A stretch of DNA of 64,000 nt, taken from Collinsella sp. AF20-14LB (lineage in GTDB: Bacteria > Actinomycetota > Coriobacteriia > Coriobacteriales > Coriobacteriaceae). Location: NCBI RefSeq assembly GCF_003459505.1, contig NZ_QRWD01000003.1, positions 102,671-166,670 of the forward strand. Direction: 5' to 3'. The position numbers and the translations under genes are program-made. Shown in pieces: positions 42,744-52,072 of this stretch; the first letter of the stretch is position 1; every line of letters begins with the position of its first letter. Under the pieces are notes generated by a model. The model saw only the letters and a list, made by a program, of their open reading frames with translations. It did no database searches and was not told the DNA's origin.

Positions 42744-43643
42744 CTAGTACTCGCGCGGGCTGTTGACGATCTCGCCGGCGGCGACCTTCTTCAGGTGCTG
42801 CCCGTAGACCGACTTGCCGTAGGCCTTGGCCGCCTCCTCCAGCTCGGCGGTCGTGATCCAGCCGTTCTCCCAGGCGATCTCCTCGGGGACCGAGACCGGC
42901 AGGTCCTGGGAGTGCTCCACGGCGCGGACGAACTCCGCGGCCTCGTGCAGGCTCTCCATGGTGCCGGTGTCGAGCCACGCGTAGCCGCGGCCGAGGGTGA
43001 CCACGGACAGCGTCCCCTCCTCCAGGTACATCTGGTTGAGCGTCGTGATCTCCAGCTCGCCACGGGCGGAGGGCTCGACCTCGTGCGCCTTGGCGGCCAC
43101 GTCGCCCGGGTAGAAGTACAGGCCGGTGACGGCGTAGGAGCTCTTGGGGCACTCGGGCTTCTCCTCGATGGAGACGGCCCTCCCCTGCGCATCGAACTCC
43201 ACGACCCCAAAGCGCTCGGGGTCGTCCACGTGGTAGCCGAAGACCGTGGCCCTCCCCGACTCGGCGTTCTGTACGGCGCGCGTCAGGTGGCGCGACAGGC
43301 CGTTGCCGTAGAAGATGTTGTCGCCGAGCACCAGGGCGCACGGCTCGCCGGCGATGAACTCCTCGCCGATGGTGAACGCCTGCGCCAGGCCGTCCGGCGA
43401 GGGCTGCTCGGCGTAGGACAGGTTCACGCCGTAGCGCGAGCCGTCCCCGAGCAGGCGCTCGAAGTTGGGCAGGTCCGTCGGCGTGGAGATGACCAGGATG
43501 TCCCGGATGCCAGCCAGCATGAGGGTGGACAGCGGGTAGTAGATCATGGGCTTGTCGTAGACCGGCAGCAGCTGCTTGGAGGTCACGAGCGTGAGCGGGT
43601 ACAGGCGGGTGCCGGACCCGCCGGCGAGGATGATGCCTTTCAT
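42744..43643 (-). CDS. rmlA: Glucose-1-phosphate thymidylyltransferase
   Basis: RmlA makes dTDP-glucose, the first step toward dTDP-L-rhamnose. The 299-residue enzyme starts [16 protein letters not shown], with [18 protein letters not shown] near residue 22, [10 protein letters not shown] near residue 105 and EEKPECPKS near residue 155, all diagnostic. It is very GC-rich. GGAGG precedes the ATG and a consensus-like promoter lies upstream. With rmlB and rmlCD it completes the rhamnose donor pathway. Confidence 0.96.
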   Translation of the reverse strand: MKGIILAGGSGTRLYPLTLVTSKQLLPVYDKPMIYYPLSTLMLAGIRDILVISTPTDLPNFERLLGDGSRYGVNLSYAEQPSPDGLAQAFTIGEEFIAGEPCALVLGDNIFYGNGLSRHLTRAVQNAESGRATVFGYHVDDPERFGVVEFDAQGRAVSIEEKPECPKSSYAVTGLYFYPGDVAAKAHEVEPSARGELEITTLNQMYLEEGTLSVVTLGRGYAWLDTGTMESLHEAAEFVRAVEHSQDLPVSVPEEIAWENGWITTAELEEAAKAYGKSVYGQHLKKVAAGEIVNSPREY

Positions 43644-43681
43644 GTAGTCCTCCGTGTCATATAACTCATTTTGTTACGACT

Positions 43682-43710
43682 TATATAATAAACTCTATCG
43701 GTCATATCAA
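43682..43710 (-). promoter_or_regulatory. Promoter for rmlA
   Basis: TTGATA (43710-43705) and TATATA (43687-43682) are 17 bases apart on the minus strand. The start site would be near 43675, about 32 bases before the rmlA ATG. The region is AT-rich and divergent from the DUF4422 glycosyltransferase gene. Confidence 0.6.
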
Positions 43711-43782
43711 TTAAAAATATATGAGCGATACCCATTGAACAGGGCATCTAATTGCCTCGGCACGGAAAGAGCGTCAGGAACA

Positions 43783-44976
43783 GTGAAGATTTACATCGCA
43801 GCCCATAAGCACTTTGACATTGATGCACAGGCGCCTTACCAGCCGCTCTTCGTCGGGGCAAGCTCCATTCCAACGAAAAATCGACAAGCTGGATGGCTGT
43901 ACGACGATCAAGGCGATAATATTTCCCAGAAAAACAAGCACTACTGTGAGCTTACCGGCCTCTATTGGATATGGAAGAATTCTCCTGAGTCGATAGTTGG
44001 GCTCACGCATTATCGAAGGGCATTTGAGTCCCCCAACGACTCGAAGCAGATGCTCAGAGACTATGAAATTGAGAACATTCTTACCAAGCATGACTGCATT
44101 GTTGCAGCCAAAGAACCCTGCACAAGCTCAATCGGGTGCAACTTAATCACTGTTGCTGAGCAGTATAGAATGATCCACTCTTCGACAGATCTGCTACAGG
44201 CAAGGGAAATCATCAGGACGAAATGCCCTGGCTACTTGGATGCTTTTGATGAAGCAATTTGTGAGGAGTGCTCTTTTTCGCCATGCAATATGTTTATTTG
44301 TAAAAAGGAACTGATGGACAGATATTGTAAGTGGCTTTTCAAAATTGAAAAACAACTTGATAAGCGAATTGACTATATAAGTGGTCGCGATAGCTATCAA
44401 CAAAGGATGCCTGGCTTTATCTCAGAACGACTATTCAATGTCTTCCTTAAAAAGGAAGACATAAGATGCTATGAATGCCGCATCTTTAACCCAATAAATA
44501 AAGAGGCCCTCACGATCGATCAAAGCGCGTGGCCTCAAAGGAGACCTCAACTTACGTGCGCTTGCTCTACGAATGCAATATTTAACGGAGCAGACTATTC
44601 ATCTGTATTTGATTATTCCTTTTATGTAAATCATTACGAGGATCTATTCGATAGATATAAAGACGACCCCCATGGAGCGCTGGAACATTTCATTGCAATC
44701 GGCATTAACGAACATCGAGTTGCGCATCCTCATTTTTCTATTGGCTCTCTTCTGAATGGAAATCCCGATTTAAGAAGTAAGTGCAGTGGAAATCTCGAAG
44801 CAACGCAAATGTATATAGCGAATCCTAAAGAGTATATGCATCCAATTGGGTATGAAAACATTCATCCGCTAGACGAGCAAAGCAATTCGACTACGGCCAC
44901 ATGGCATGAACGTCGAATTACAGCAGCGCGCATCCGATACCAAGAAAGAATAGAGAGGCTACCCGTACTGGGCTAA
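43783..44976 (+). CDS. DUF4422 glycosyltransferase with a C-terminal repeat module
   Basis: The 397-residue protein starts with a DUF4422 domain (IYIAAHKHFDID, YCELTGLYWIWKN, GLTHYRRAF), a family associated with capsular glycosyltransferases. From about residue 271 it carries a module DYSSVFDYSFYVNHYEDL, then ALEHFIAIGINEHR, closely resembling the tandem repeats of the secreted amidase at 58154-60934. GTG at 43783 is the start, set by CAGGAA and by the family N-terminus. The gene is AT-rich compared with the divergent rmlA, suggesting separate origin. It is followed by a GT2 gene. Confidence 0.8.
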   Translation: MKIYIAAHKHFDIDAQAPYQPLFVGASSIPTKNRQAGWLYDDQGDNISQKNKHYCELTGLYWIWKNSPESIVGLTHYRRAFESPNDSKQMLRDYEIENILTKHDCIVAAKEPCTSSIGCNLITVAEQYRMIHSSTDLLQAREIIRTKCPGYLDAFDEAICEECSFSPCNMFICKKELMDRYCKWLFKIEKQLDKRIDYISGRDSYQQRMPGFISERLFNVFLKKEDIRCYECRIFNPINKEALTIDQSAWPQRRPQLTCACSTNAIFNGADYSSVFDYSFYVNHYEDLFDRYKDDPHGALEHFIAIGINEHRVAHPHFSIGSLLNGNPDLRSKCSGNLEATQMYIANPKEYMHPIGYENIHPLDEQSNSTTATWHERRITAARIRYQERIERLPVLG

Positions 44977-45051
44977 TTCAATGTAAGAATAAACCCTAGA
45001 TCAAAGTGAAATAGCACAGACATCTTCAGTGCAACGGAAAGGTAAATTGAA

Positions 45052-47451
45052 ATGAAAATTAACATGGATTGCATTTGCCGCGGAAGCGGGAAGGTGTACG
45101 TTCTTCTAAAGAATGTTGAGACAGATGCATCAAATATTCAGGTGACAGCAGCAAAGAGCGACGGAACGACAATACCAAGCTCAATCTATCCATACGAGTC
45201 AAATAACAATCAATACGTCATAGTTCTTCCCGACCTCGGAACTGGTGATTGCGATATTCAGATTAATGATTTGAATGCGCAATATGCCTACGATGCCATT
45301 AAAATCAGCTTTGGCACGGCAAAATGGGCGTCAAGATTAAACTACAAAATTAAGAATGATTTGTCCCATTCCATTAGGAACTATGACGATAAGCATGACT
45401 TGGATGTAGCAAGCATGCGTTTTCACGAGTTTATCGAAGATGGAGATGAGGCCATTCTTCGCTGCTCAGTAAAACTTCCTCAGCGCAACGACAACAAAAT
45501 AGCCATCAGCTGCTTCGATACTTCGATGAATCGAATTGAGATCGAGCCGATCACCACCGATGACATTACGATTCCCTTGTGGTTTGCCCCCAATAAAAAA
45601 CGGCGCGAGATTCAATACTCGGTCCGAATCCCAAATAGCACAAATAGGCTAATCTTCACAATCGAAGATGACAATCACCCGAGCTTTAACAGCTTCGCTG
45701 TTGTGGACAACGAAGAGCTCGAAAGGCTGCGCATTTTAACCACATCGAAGATGCAACCTATTTCGATTGATCCATCTGCATATCCAAAATGGCTCGAACA
45801 ACACAAGGCAAGCTCGGCGATGCTCGAAAAACAATCGATGGTTACCTTCAAGAAAATGCCTTTGTTTAGCATCGTCGTTCCCCTATTCAACACACCCGAT
45901 AATTTGTTCAGGGAAATGGTGGAATCAGTTCTTAAACAGAGCTATGCGAACTGGGAGCTTGTGCTGGTCAATGCAAGCCCAGATAACAGTGCGCTTGTGG
46001 ATATGATCGAAACCGCTAAGAATAATGACGCTCGCATTAAGGTGATAGAGCTAGCGAGCAATTCCGGCATTTCCAAAAATACTCTTGCCGGAACAAAAGA
46101 AGCGAATGGAGATTTCATTTGCTTCTTGGACCACGACGATACTCTTGAGCCCGCGGCGCTTTATGAATATGCGCATGCAATTAATGCTGAAAACAATACT
46201 GATCTCATTTACTGCGACGAAGACAAACTGTTTGCCAATGGCAGCTATGGTGACCCATTCTTTAAGCCAGATTTAAGCATCGATTTACTACGAAGCGTTA
46301 ATTATATTTGCCATTTTCTTGCAATCAGAAAGACACTATTCGATTCTCTGGAGTACGGCGACGAGCAGTACGATGGAGCCCAAGACCATGACCTGACGCT
46401 TAAGGCGATAGAAAACGCACGAAATGTGGTACACGTGGCTAAAATTCTGTACCACTGGAGAATGACCGAAAACTCAACTGCAGGTGACCCGAACTCAAAG
46501 CTATATGCATGGGATGCTGGCGTCAAAGCCGTACAGGCCCATTTGGACAGACTTGATGTTTCCGCAAAGGTTTACCGTGGAAACGACCCCTTCACTTATA
46601 AAGTTACCTATGCAGTTCCAGATAGTCATCCACTTGTATCAATCATTATTCCGACAAAGGACCATCCCTCTGTTCTCGATACGTGCATTAAGTCGATCAT
46701 TGAACGCTCGACGTACGATAACTACGAAATCGTCATCATTGAAAACAACAGCGAGAACCCAGAAACATTCGAGTACTACTCTGAATTAGAAAAATGCTAT
46801 CCCGATATGATCCGCATCGAATATTGGGGTGCAGAATTCAATTTTTCAAAACTGATGAACTTTGGCGCTAGCAAAGCAAAGGGCGATTACCTTCTCTTGT
46901 TAAACAACGATACAGAAGTTCTAACCCCAAACTGGATTGAAAACATGCTGGGCATTTGTTCACGAAAAGAAGTTGGCATTGTTGGCGCAAGACTTTTCTA
47001 CAGCGACAATACTTTGCAACATGCGGGCGTCGGTATCGGAGGAATTGGAGCCGGCCACCTTGGAAAAGACTACCCCAGAGGTAATTGGGGCTACTTCAAT
47101 CTATGTGACCGCACGCAAGATCTAAGCGCAGTAACTGCAGCATGCCTCATGACTAAGAGAGCTGTATTCGACGAAGTCGGTGGCTTTAGAGAAGAGCTGG
47201 CTGTTGCTTTTAATGATGTTGACTATTGCCTCAAAGTGAGAAGTCACAACTATCTTGTTGTATATACACCCGACACCGAGCTGTATCATTATGAGTCGCT
47301 ATCGCGAGGCTATGAAATCAGCGACGAAAAGAAAATGAGGTTCCATAGGGAATACTCATTGCTCAACTACCTATGGCCAGAATATTACGTGAAAGGCGAT
47401 CCGTATATAAACAGCAACATCATCAGCGGGAATTTGTATTATCAAATTTAA
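45052..47451 (+). CDS. Two-domain GT2 glycosyltransferase (rhamnan-type)
   Basis: The 799-residue protein has a beta-rich N-terminal region (about residues 1-250), then two GT-A domains. The first has PLFSIVVPLFNTPDNLFREM and CFLDHDDTLEP (about residues 272-500). The second has LVSIIIPTKDHPSVLDTC, LLLNNDTEVLTPNW and DVDYCLKVRSHNY (about residues 528-780). Such double GT2 enzymes are common in rhamnose-rich polysaccharide clusters, consistent with nearby rml genes. The linkage made is not known. It is AT-rich and ends before a bidirectional terminator. A GC-rich fragment at 61414-61800 is homologous to its C-terminus. Confidence 0.87.
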   Translation: MKINMDCICRGSGKVYVLLKNVETDASNIQVTAAKSDGTTIPSSIYPYESNNNQYVIVLPDLGTGDCDIQINDLNAQYAYDAIKISFGTAKWASRLNYKIKNDLSHSIRNYDDKHDLDVASMRFHEFIEDGDEAILRCSVKLPQRNDNKIAISCFDTSMNRIEIEPITTDDITIPLWFAPNKKRREIQYSVRIPNSTNRLIFTIEDDNHPSFNSFAVVDNEELERLRILTTSKMQPISIDPSAYPKWLEQHKASSAMLEKQSMVTFKKMPLFSIVVPLFNTPDNLFREMVESVLKQSYANWELVLVNASPDNSALVDMIETAKNNDARIKVIELASNSGISKNTLAGTKEANGDFICFLDHDDTLEPAALYEYAHAINAENNTDLIYCDEDKLFANGSYGDPFFKPDLSIDLLRSVNYICHFLAIRKTLFDSLEYGDEQYDGAQDHDLTLKAIENARNVVHVAKILYHWRMTENSTAGDPNSKLYAWDAGVKAVQAHLDRLDVSAKVYRGNDPFTYKVTYAVPDSHPLVSIIIPTKDHPSVLDTCIKSIIERSTYDNYEIVIIENNSENPETFEYYSELEKCYPDMIRIEYWGAEFNFSKLMNFGASKAKGDYLLLLNNDTEVLTPNWIENMLGICSRKEVGIVGARLFYSDNTLQHAGVGIGGIGAGHLGKDYPRGNWGYFNLCDRTQDLSAVTAACLMTKRAVFDEVGGFREELAVAFNDVDYCLKVRSHNYLVVYTPDTELYHYESLSRGYEISDEKKMRFHREYSLLNYLWPEYYVKGDPYINSNIISGNLYYQI

Positions 47452-47481
47452 AAGCGCTATGATGCTTATATCATAAACACG

Positions 47482-47527
47482 TAAAAAAGAAGAAGGGGCT
47501 GCCGGTTTAACCAGCAGCCCCTTCTTC
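47482..47527. terminator. Bidirectional terminator between convergent genes
   Basis: GAAGAAGGGGCTGC (47489-47502) pairs perfectly with GCAGCCCCTTCTTC (47514-47527), with an inner GGTT/AACC pairing. The left flank AAAAAAG gives a U-run for the minus-strand transcript, and CTTCTTCC serves the plus strand less well. Confidence 0.88.
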
Positions 47528-49711
47528 CTAATAGGTCAATTCATATAGAACAAACCCGTTTGCTGAACCTAATTGCCTAATTTGTAATTTATCAGATGAA
47601 AACTCCGTCAAATCCCTACTAGACATAACGTACTTCACATTAAGCTGCCTCAAATCATCTTCAGTCAAATTCACTGTGAAGAGATCATCCTGAGTGGAAT
47701 TAAATGACGTAGACGGGGCGAATACATTAGCAATGACATGAGCATACCTGTTGTATGCGCACTCGTTCTCGTTATTTTCATCGATAGAATTCCAACGCGC
47801 CAGATCAGGATAAGCATTGGTAGAGTTAATTACAGGCGCTCCATACGCAGCGCAAAGATTGGCAACTGTCCAAGAACCATCGACAACCCATTTATCTGAA
47901 TAATCACTCTCTTCGACAAACTGATTAACGAGAGCCTCTAAATTCGTATCTGTAATTGGAGCCGCACCGATTTGAACTGGATTGATACAGAGCCCTGGAA
48001 TTACGCCGAAGCAAATCGCGAAAGCAACAAATAAACCGGTACATTTTTTACCAAGAATATAGGAGCGAAACGAAAGGCACGAAAAAAGACAGAACAATAT
48101 AAACATCAACAAATACAGCATCCTTGCAACAAGATATTTCGCAGAAAGAAGGATGAAAATCTGGAATGCTGAACTCAGAATAAGACCGATTATTAAGATA
48201 ATTGACAAATAACCAATGGAGCTATTATTCCCTTGGGATTCTTTAGCCTTTTCGACAGAAATCAAAAATAGGAGAAGTTCCAGGTAACCAATAGGAAACA
48301 ACAGTCGCAGAACGGGGACGTTATACATTAAGGTCATTCGAGATAGAAATGACGGAAAACCAATAAATGCAAAGGCCAGGAAAAACAATTGAAGTGCCGT
48401 AAGCAAAAATAGCTGCCAATCCCGCCTTTTAATAAAACAGAGCAGAGATGCAAGCGTTCCAAGAGGGAAGAAGCAAAGAATGGTTGCAATTTCGCATTCA
48501 TTTGAAACCAGTGGTGAATCAAAGGCGTAAAAGAGTGAAATTGCATAAGAAAAAAGTTCAGGAAGTCCGCTTCCACCTGTTTCAAAGCGCGCACCAGGAT
48601 AAACGGTATTCATAACAGATGTCATTGCTTCGGAGGACTGGAAGAAGGAAAGGAATATTAGTCCCGCTGAAATCAACAGGCAGGATACTAAAACAAAAGT
48701 ATCAATTAGTGACCATGCAAGAACTGAATGTTGATTGTTAGATTTTAAAGTTTGACAATACTCTGTTGTTCTAAATACACCCATCAAGGCAAAAATGAAG
48801 AAAAATGGGACCATCCAAGCAGGGTACATGAGCATTATGTAACAACCACATAGCCATGCTATAGCAGCTAGCGCAATAATCCTGATATTTCTTTTTTGAG
48901 TAAAGAGCGCCCTATCCAACAACAAGACAAGGGCTTGGCCATAAAGAATCACCTCGCCCGTGCCCCACCATTGAATTAATGGCGAAAAACAAAGCAAGCA
49001 TGAAAAGAGAAAGCTGAGCGGCTTTGACTTAATAATGAGAAAGGCACAATCAAAAGAGACAAGAACCATTAGACATAGTTTCGCGGACCAGGCAAACGCT
49101 AGGCCGAATTCAAAACCAAATAGCAAATAACCCCAAAGCACTGGTCTAAATAACGTGATTACGCTCCAGCAGGCAGCGCCATAAACCATCCGGACATCCG
49201 TTAAATCTCCTCTCAGGATTTCCGAAATTGGAGCATAGCCATTATGGGATTGAGATAATTGAAACAGGGTTCCAACTGAGAACTCATCACTTCGAAGGGA
49301 CCTCGGTATACCCCAAAACGGAGTATCAGCGTTTTCAGGGAGCATAATGCTCCACATGCCAAGCGATGAACCGCTGATTTTAAAAGCAACGGCAAGCAAC
49401 GCTACAGTCATACCGATTAACCATCGATATTTATACAAAAACTCGCTTTTATACTCAACCAATTTGATTACAGAAATGACAAATATAATAGTCAATCCAG
49501 CAACAAATAGAACTGCCCTATCGTCATTAAGCATCGGGTTGGCAATTGTAAAGCCAACCGTGCCATAGAAAGCATCAATGTAATTAACAAACAAAGACAG
49601 ATATATCAGTGCAAAAGATAACGGCAGGACAAAAATACCGACATGGTAAAGGCGATACAAGCCGCCGCAAACGCAATGGTTTCGAGCTTCCGCTGCTAAA
49701 TAGTTGTTCAT
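47528..49711 (-). CDS. Large polytopic membrane protein, GT-C-like, unknown
   Basis: The 727-residue protein has about 13 membrane spans in residues 20-590 and a C-terminal soluble domain of about 130 residues. The long first outer loop, with GMWSIMLPENADTPFWGIPRSLRSDEF, is like other surface-glycan membrane proteins of Coriobacteriia and loosely like YfhO proteins, so a lipid-linked glycosyltransferase or polymerase role is possible. No Wzy motif is reliably visible. The gene is AT-rich and is the last of a long minus-strand glycan operon that runs from the amidase gene. No well-spaced ribosome binding site was seen. Confidence 0.6.
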   Translation of the reverse strand: MNNYLAAEARNHCVCGGLYRLYHVGIFVLPLSFALIYLSLFVNYIDAFYGTVGFTIANPMLNDDRAVLFVAGLTIIFVISVIKLVEYKSEFLYKYRWLIGMTVALLAVAFKISGSSLGMWSIMLPENADTPFWGIPRSLRSDEFSVGTLFQLSQSHNGYAPISEILRGDLTDVRMVYGAACWSVITLFRPVLWGYLLFGFEFGLAFAWSAKLCLMVLVSFDCAFLIIKSKPLSFLFSCLLCFSPLIQWWGTGEVILYGQALVLLLDRALFTQKRNIRIIALAAIAWLCGCYIMLMYPAWMVPFFFIFALMGVFRTTEYCQTLKSNNQHSVLAWSLIDTFVLVSCLLISAGLIFLSFFQSSEAMTSVMNTVYPGARFETGGSGLPELFSYAISLFYAFDSPLVSNECEIATILCFFPLGTLASLLCFIKRRDWQLFLLTALQLFFLAFAFIGFPSFLSRMTLMYNVPVLRLLFPIGYLELLLFLISVEKAKESQGNNSSIGYLSIILIIGLILSSAFQIFILLSAKYLVARMLYLLMFILFCLFSCLSFRSYILGKKCTGLFVAFAICFGVIPGLCINPVQIGAAPITDTNLEALVNQFVEESDYSDKWVVDGSWTVANLCAAYGAPVINSTNAYPDLARWNSIDENNENECAYNRYAHVIANVFAPSTSFNSTQDDLFTVNLTEDDLRQLNVKYVMSSRDLTEFSSDKLQIRQLGSANGFVLYELTY

Positions 49712-49737
49712 ACAGTTAATCTAAACTCCGTCTTTAA

Positions 49738-50094
49738 TTAACTCTGCTGATTCCGCAAAACATCATTCTCATTTTCAAGTATCGCAATACGTTGAGTTAA
49801 GTTCTTGCAAGCCGTAACGAGTCTGCTGATCGCAATACTGAGAGATAGAGAAATCATCAATAAAAGTACCACGGCGACGAGAAACGCAAAATTCGAAGGA
49901 CTAATAAACCCGATACAGCCTGAGATTCGATAAATCAACTCCGGAAAGCAAACGCTTAATAGCGCCACCACGCACAGGCAGAGCCATAGTAACGAGTACT
50001 TTAAAAGTAGCTTTCCTTTGCCGACTAAGGAGACGACATAAAAGAAAAGGCCACTAAAAATTACGCCAGCGCCCACACGAATTATCATACTCAT
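49738..50094 (-). CDS. DUF2304 small membrane protein
   Basis: The 118-residue protein has three membrane spans and a short coiled-coil tail (CKNLTQRIAILENENDVLRN), the pattern of DUF2304, small proteins encoded next to polyprenyl-phosphate GT2 enzymes. Its start overlaps the stop of such a GT2 gene (TAATG), so the two are translationally coupled and probably form a complex. The activity of the family is not known. Confidence 0.8.
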   Translation of the reverse strand: MSMIIRVGAGVIFSGLFFYVVSLVGKGKLLLKYSLLWLCLCVVALLSVCFPELIYRISGCIGFISPSNFAFLVAVVLLLMISLSLSIAISRLVTACKNLTQRIAILENENDVLRNQQS

Positions 50095-50804
50095 TAGTGA
50101 GCCGCCTTTCTATAAACAAAACAGGCCATGGAAATTGCAAGCGAAACTTTAATCATGTAATAAATTGAAGAAAAGCCAGAAATTGATGACACTCCGCCCT
50201 GTCTCTCGCGCATAAGTACGGGAACCTCAACCACTGAAAGACCAGTTTTTAATGCTGCGGCAATAGATTCAGGCTCAGGGTAATCGTCTGGGTAGTCCCT
50301 ACAGAACAGGTCTATAGCCTTTTTTCCGCACGCGCGAAATCCAGAAGTAGGATCTTTAATCGTCTTTCCGGTAAATAACCTCAACCAACCAGAAAGCCAT
50401 CGGATACCCACTCTCCTTAAAAATGTAGACTGAAAGCCTTCCGTGGGCACGGCAAATCTGGAACCGATGGTTAAATCGGCACCATCAATAATCGGCTCGA
50501 TTAAATTCCCGATATAAGAAGGATCATGCTGACCGTCACCATCAACCTGGACATCAATGTCATAGCCATGTCTGAGCGCATATTTATGACCGGCCTGAAC
50601 GGCACCACCGATGCCTAAATTCTGCGGAAGGTCGAGGACATTAAATCCATGCTGACGACAGATAGATAGAGTTTTATCGGTTGAACCATCATTTACAACA
50701 ACATAATCATAACCAGCTTCAACAACCGACGAAACAGTCTGAACAATATTGGCTTGCTCATTATAGGCAGGAATGATTACCAACACCCGCAACATGTCAT
50801 CCAT
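50094..50804 (-). CDS. GT2 family glycosyltransferase (polyprenyl-phosphate type)
   Basis: The product has LVIIPAYNEQANIVQTV, VNDGSTDKTL, NLGIGGAVQAGHKYA, VQVDGDGQHDPSYI (DxD) and SRFAVPTEGFQ, the DPM1-like GT2 set, without a long C-terminal membrane domain. The overlapping DUF2304 gene probably supplies the membrane part. The ATG at 50804 with GGGG upstream is preferred. An ATG seven codons earlier (50825), with AGG overlapping the previous stop, is also possible. It is in the minus-strand glycan operon. Confidence 0.85.
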   Translation of the reverse strand: MDDMLRVLVIIPAYNEQANIVQTVSSVVEAGYDYVVVNDGSTDKTLSICRQHGFNVLDLPQNLGIGGAVQAGHKYALRHGYDIDVQVDGDGQHDPSYIGNLIEPIIDGADLTIGSRFAVPTEGFQSTFLRRVGIRWLSGWLRLFTGKTIKDPTSGFRACGKKAIDLFCRDYPDDYPEPESIAAALKTGLSVVEVPVLMRERQGGVSSISGFSSIYYMIKVSLAISMACFVYRKAAH

Positions 50805-50830
50805 TAAAACCCCAACGATCCACATCGGAC

Positions 50831-52072
50831 CTATATTGAAAATAGAACTTGCTTAATTTTATCCAAACAAACCAATCTCGAGAAATGCTCACGATAATAA
50901 TTGAAGCCATTGGATCCCAAAGCTTCAATGGCGTCTTTATTCATTGAAGCAATTTTCACCATGTTGCTAGCAAGTGCGCTAGCATCTGAGGGATTGGAGA
51001 CGAATCCGCACCTAGCAGAACGAACCGCATTGGCGCCTTCGCCGCGCATTACAGCAAGTATTGGTTTCGAAGACGCCATGCAACTTGAAATTTTCGCCGG
51101 AATAGTAAGCTCTAACTCAGGATTGTCAGCAAATGGTGCAATCATTGCCGTTGCAATATCTGAATACGTGGGCACAACTTCAGGATCTACGCGCCCTATA
51201 AACAAAATGGACTCGCTTAGTCCCTTATTTGCAACGGTCTTCTGCAATTCCGCTCTGGACATGCCATCGCCAAGAATTAGCAGCTTCATCTCAACAGAAC
51301 TATTATTGATTGCATACGAGAATGCCTCAACAACTGTGTCAAGACCCTGTGCGGGAGTTATTGATCCGGCAAAAAGGAAAACGCACTGACTTCCAAATTG
51401 CGATCTCAGCTCCTGTGAAATACTCTTTTGTTCGTAAACCTCCTCACAGTGCTGAGGTATTACACTTATCGAAACATCCGGATTCAAAGGTTTAATCCTA
51501 TGAAATAAGTTGTCGGCCAAAGAGTCACTCAAGGCAATCAGCTTATTACAGGCAGCATACTGCTTGTCGCAAAACGATTTGGCAAAAGCTCTCAGAAAGC
51601 TATTTTGGACATTTAAAACGGTGTACAAATTTTCAGGCCAAATATCCAAGACATAGGTGACAAGAGGACATTTACTTCGCAATGCAGCAAACCTTGCTGG
51701 AATTATCATCAAAATAGGACTTGTATTATAGCAAAATACAACGTCGTAATTGTTTTTGAGCCTTAACGCCTTGAAAGATGCAGTAATCGGCCAGCTAATA
51801 TAGTTCAGGAAAATGCGGGCCGAAGTATTACCCTTTCGGCGTATTTCACCAGACCGAAAGACAGACGCACCATGGTAATCATCGCAACGATGGCCACAAT
51901 AACCATATCCTTCAGCCCATTCACCTGAAGGATAATTTGGAATACCGCAAAGGACATCAACGCTTGCACCGTCTTCAATAAAGCCTTCGACGATGTCGTT
52001 GACTCGAAAAGTCTCCGGATAAAAATGCTGCGTTACGACAAGTATTTTTTTACCAGCGCATGAGCTAGTCAT
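50831..52072 (-). CDS. GT4 glycosyltransferase, WbuB-like
   Basis: The 413-residue protein opens KKILVVTQHFYPETFRVNDI and contains IPNYPSGEW, typical of WbuB-type GT4 enzymes encoded beside UDP-L-FucNAc genes. The C-terminal half has the nucleotide-sugar site (FAGSITPAQGLDTVVEAF, IGRVDPEVVPTYSDIATAMIAPF). WbuB is thought to transfer L-FucNAc to the growing lipid-linked unit, so that role is inferred from the context. The ATG at 52072 overlaps the fnlC stop (TAATG). The frame extends upstream but only as a shadow of fnlC. Confidence 0.88.
   Translation of the reverse strand: MTSSCAGKKILVVTQHFYPETFRVNDIVEGFIEDGASVDVLCGIPNYPSGEWAEGYGYCGHRCDDYHGASVFRSGEIRRKGNTSARIFLNYISWPITASFKALRLKNNYDVVFCYNTSPILMIIPARFAALRSKCPLVTYVLDIWPENLYTVLNVQNSFLRAFAKSFCDKQYAACNKLIALSDSLADNLFHRIKPLNPDVSISVIPQHCEEVYEQKSISQELRSQFGSQCVFLFAGSITPAQGLDTVVEAFSYAINNSSVEMKLLILGDGMSRAELQKTVANKGLSESILFIGRVDPEVVPTYSDIATAMIAPFADNPELELTIPAKISSCMASSKPILAVMRGEGANAVRSARCGFVSNPSDASALASNMVKIASMNKDAIEALGSNGFNYYREHFSRLVCLDKIKQVLFSI

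Noticed and set aside
43654..43782. Longer N-terminus for the DUF4422 glycosyltransferase
   Set aside because: The extra 43 codons lack a ribosome binding site and family similarity, and they overlap the rmlA promoter region. The GTG at 43783 fits better.
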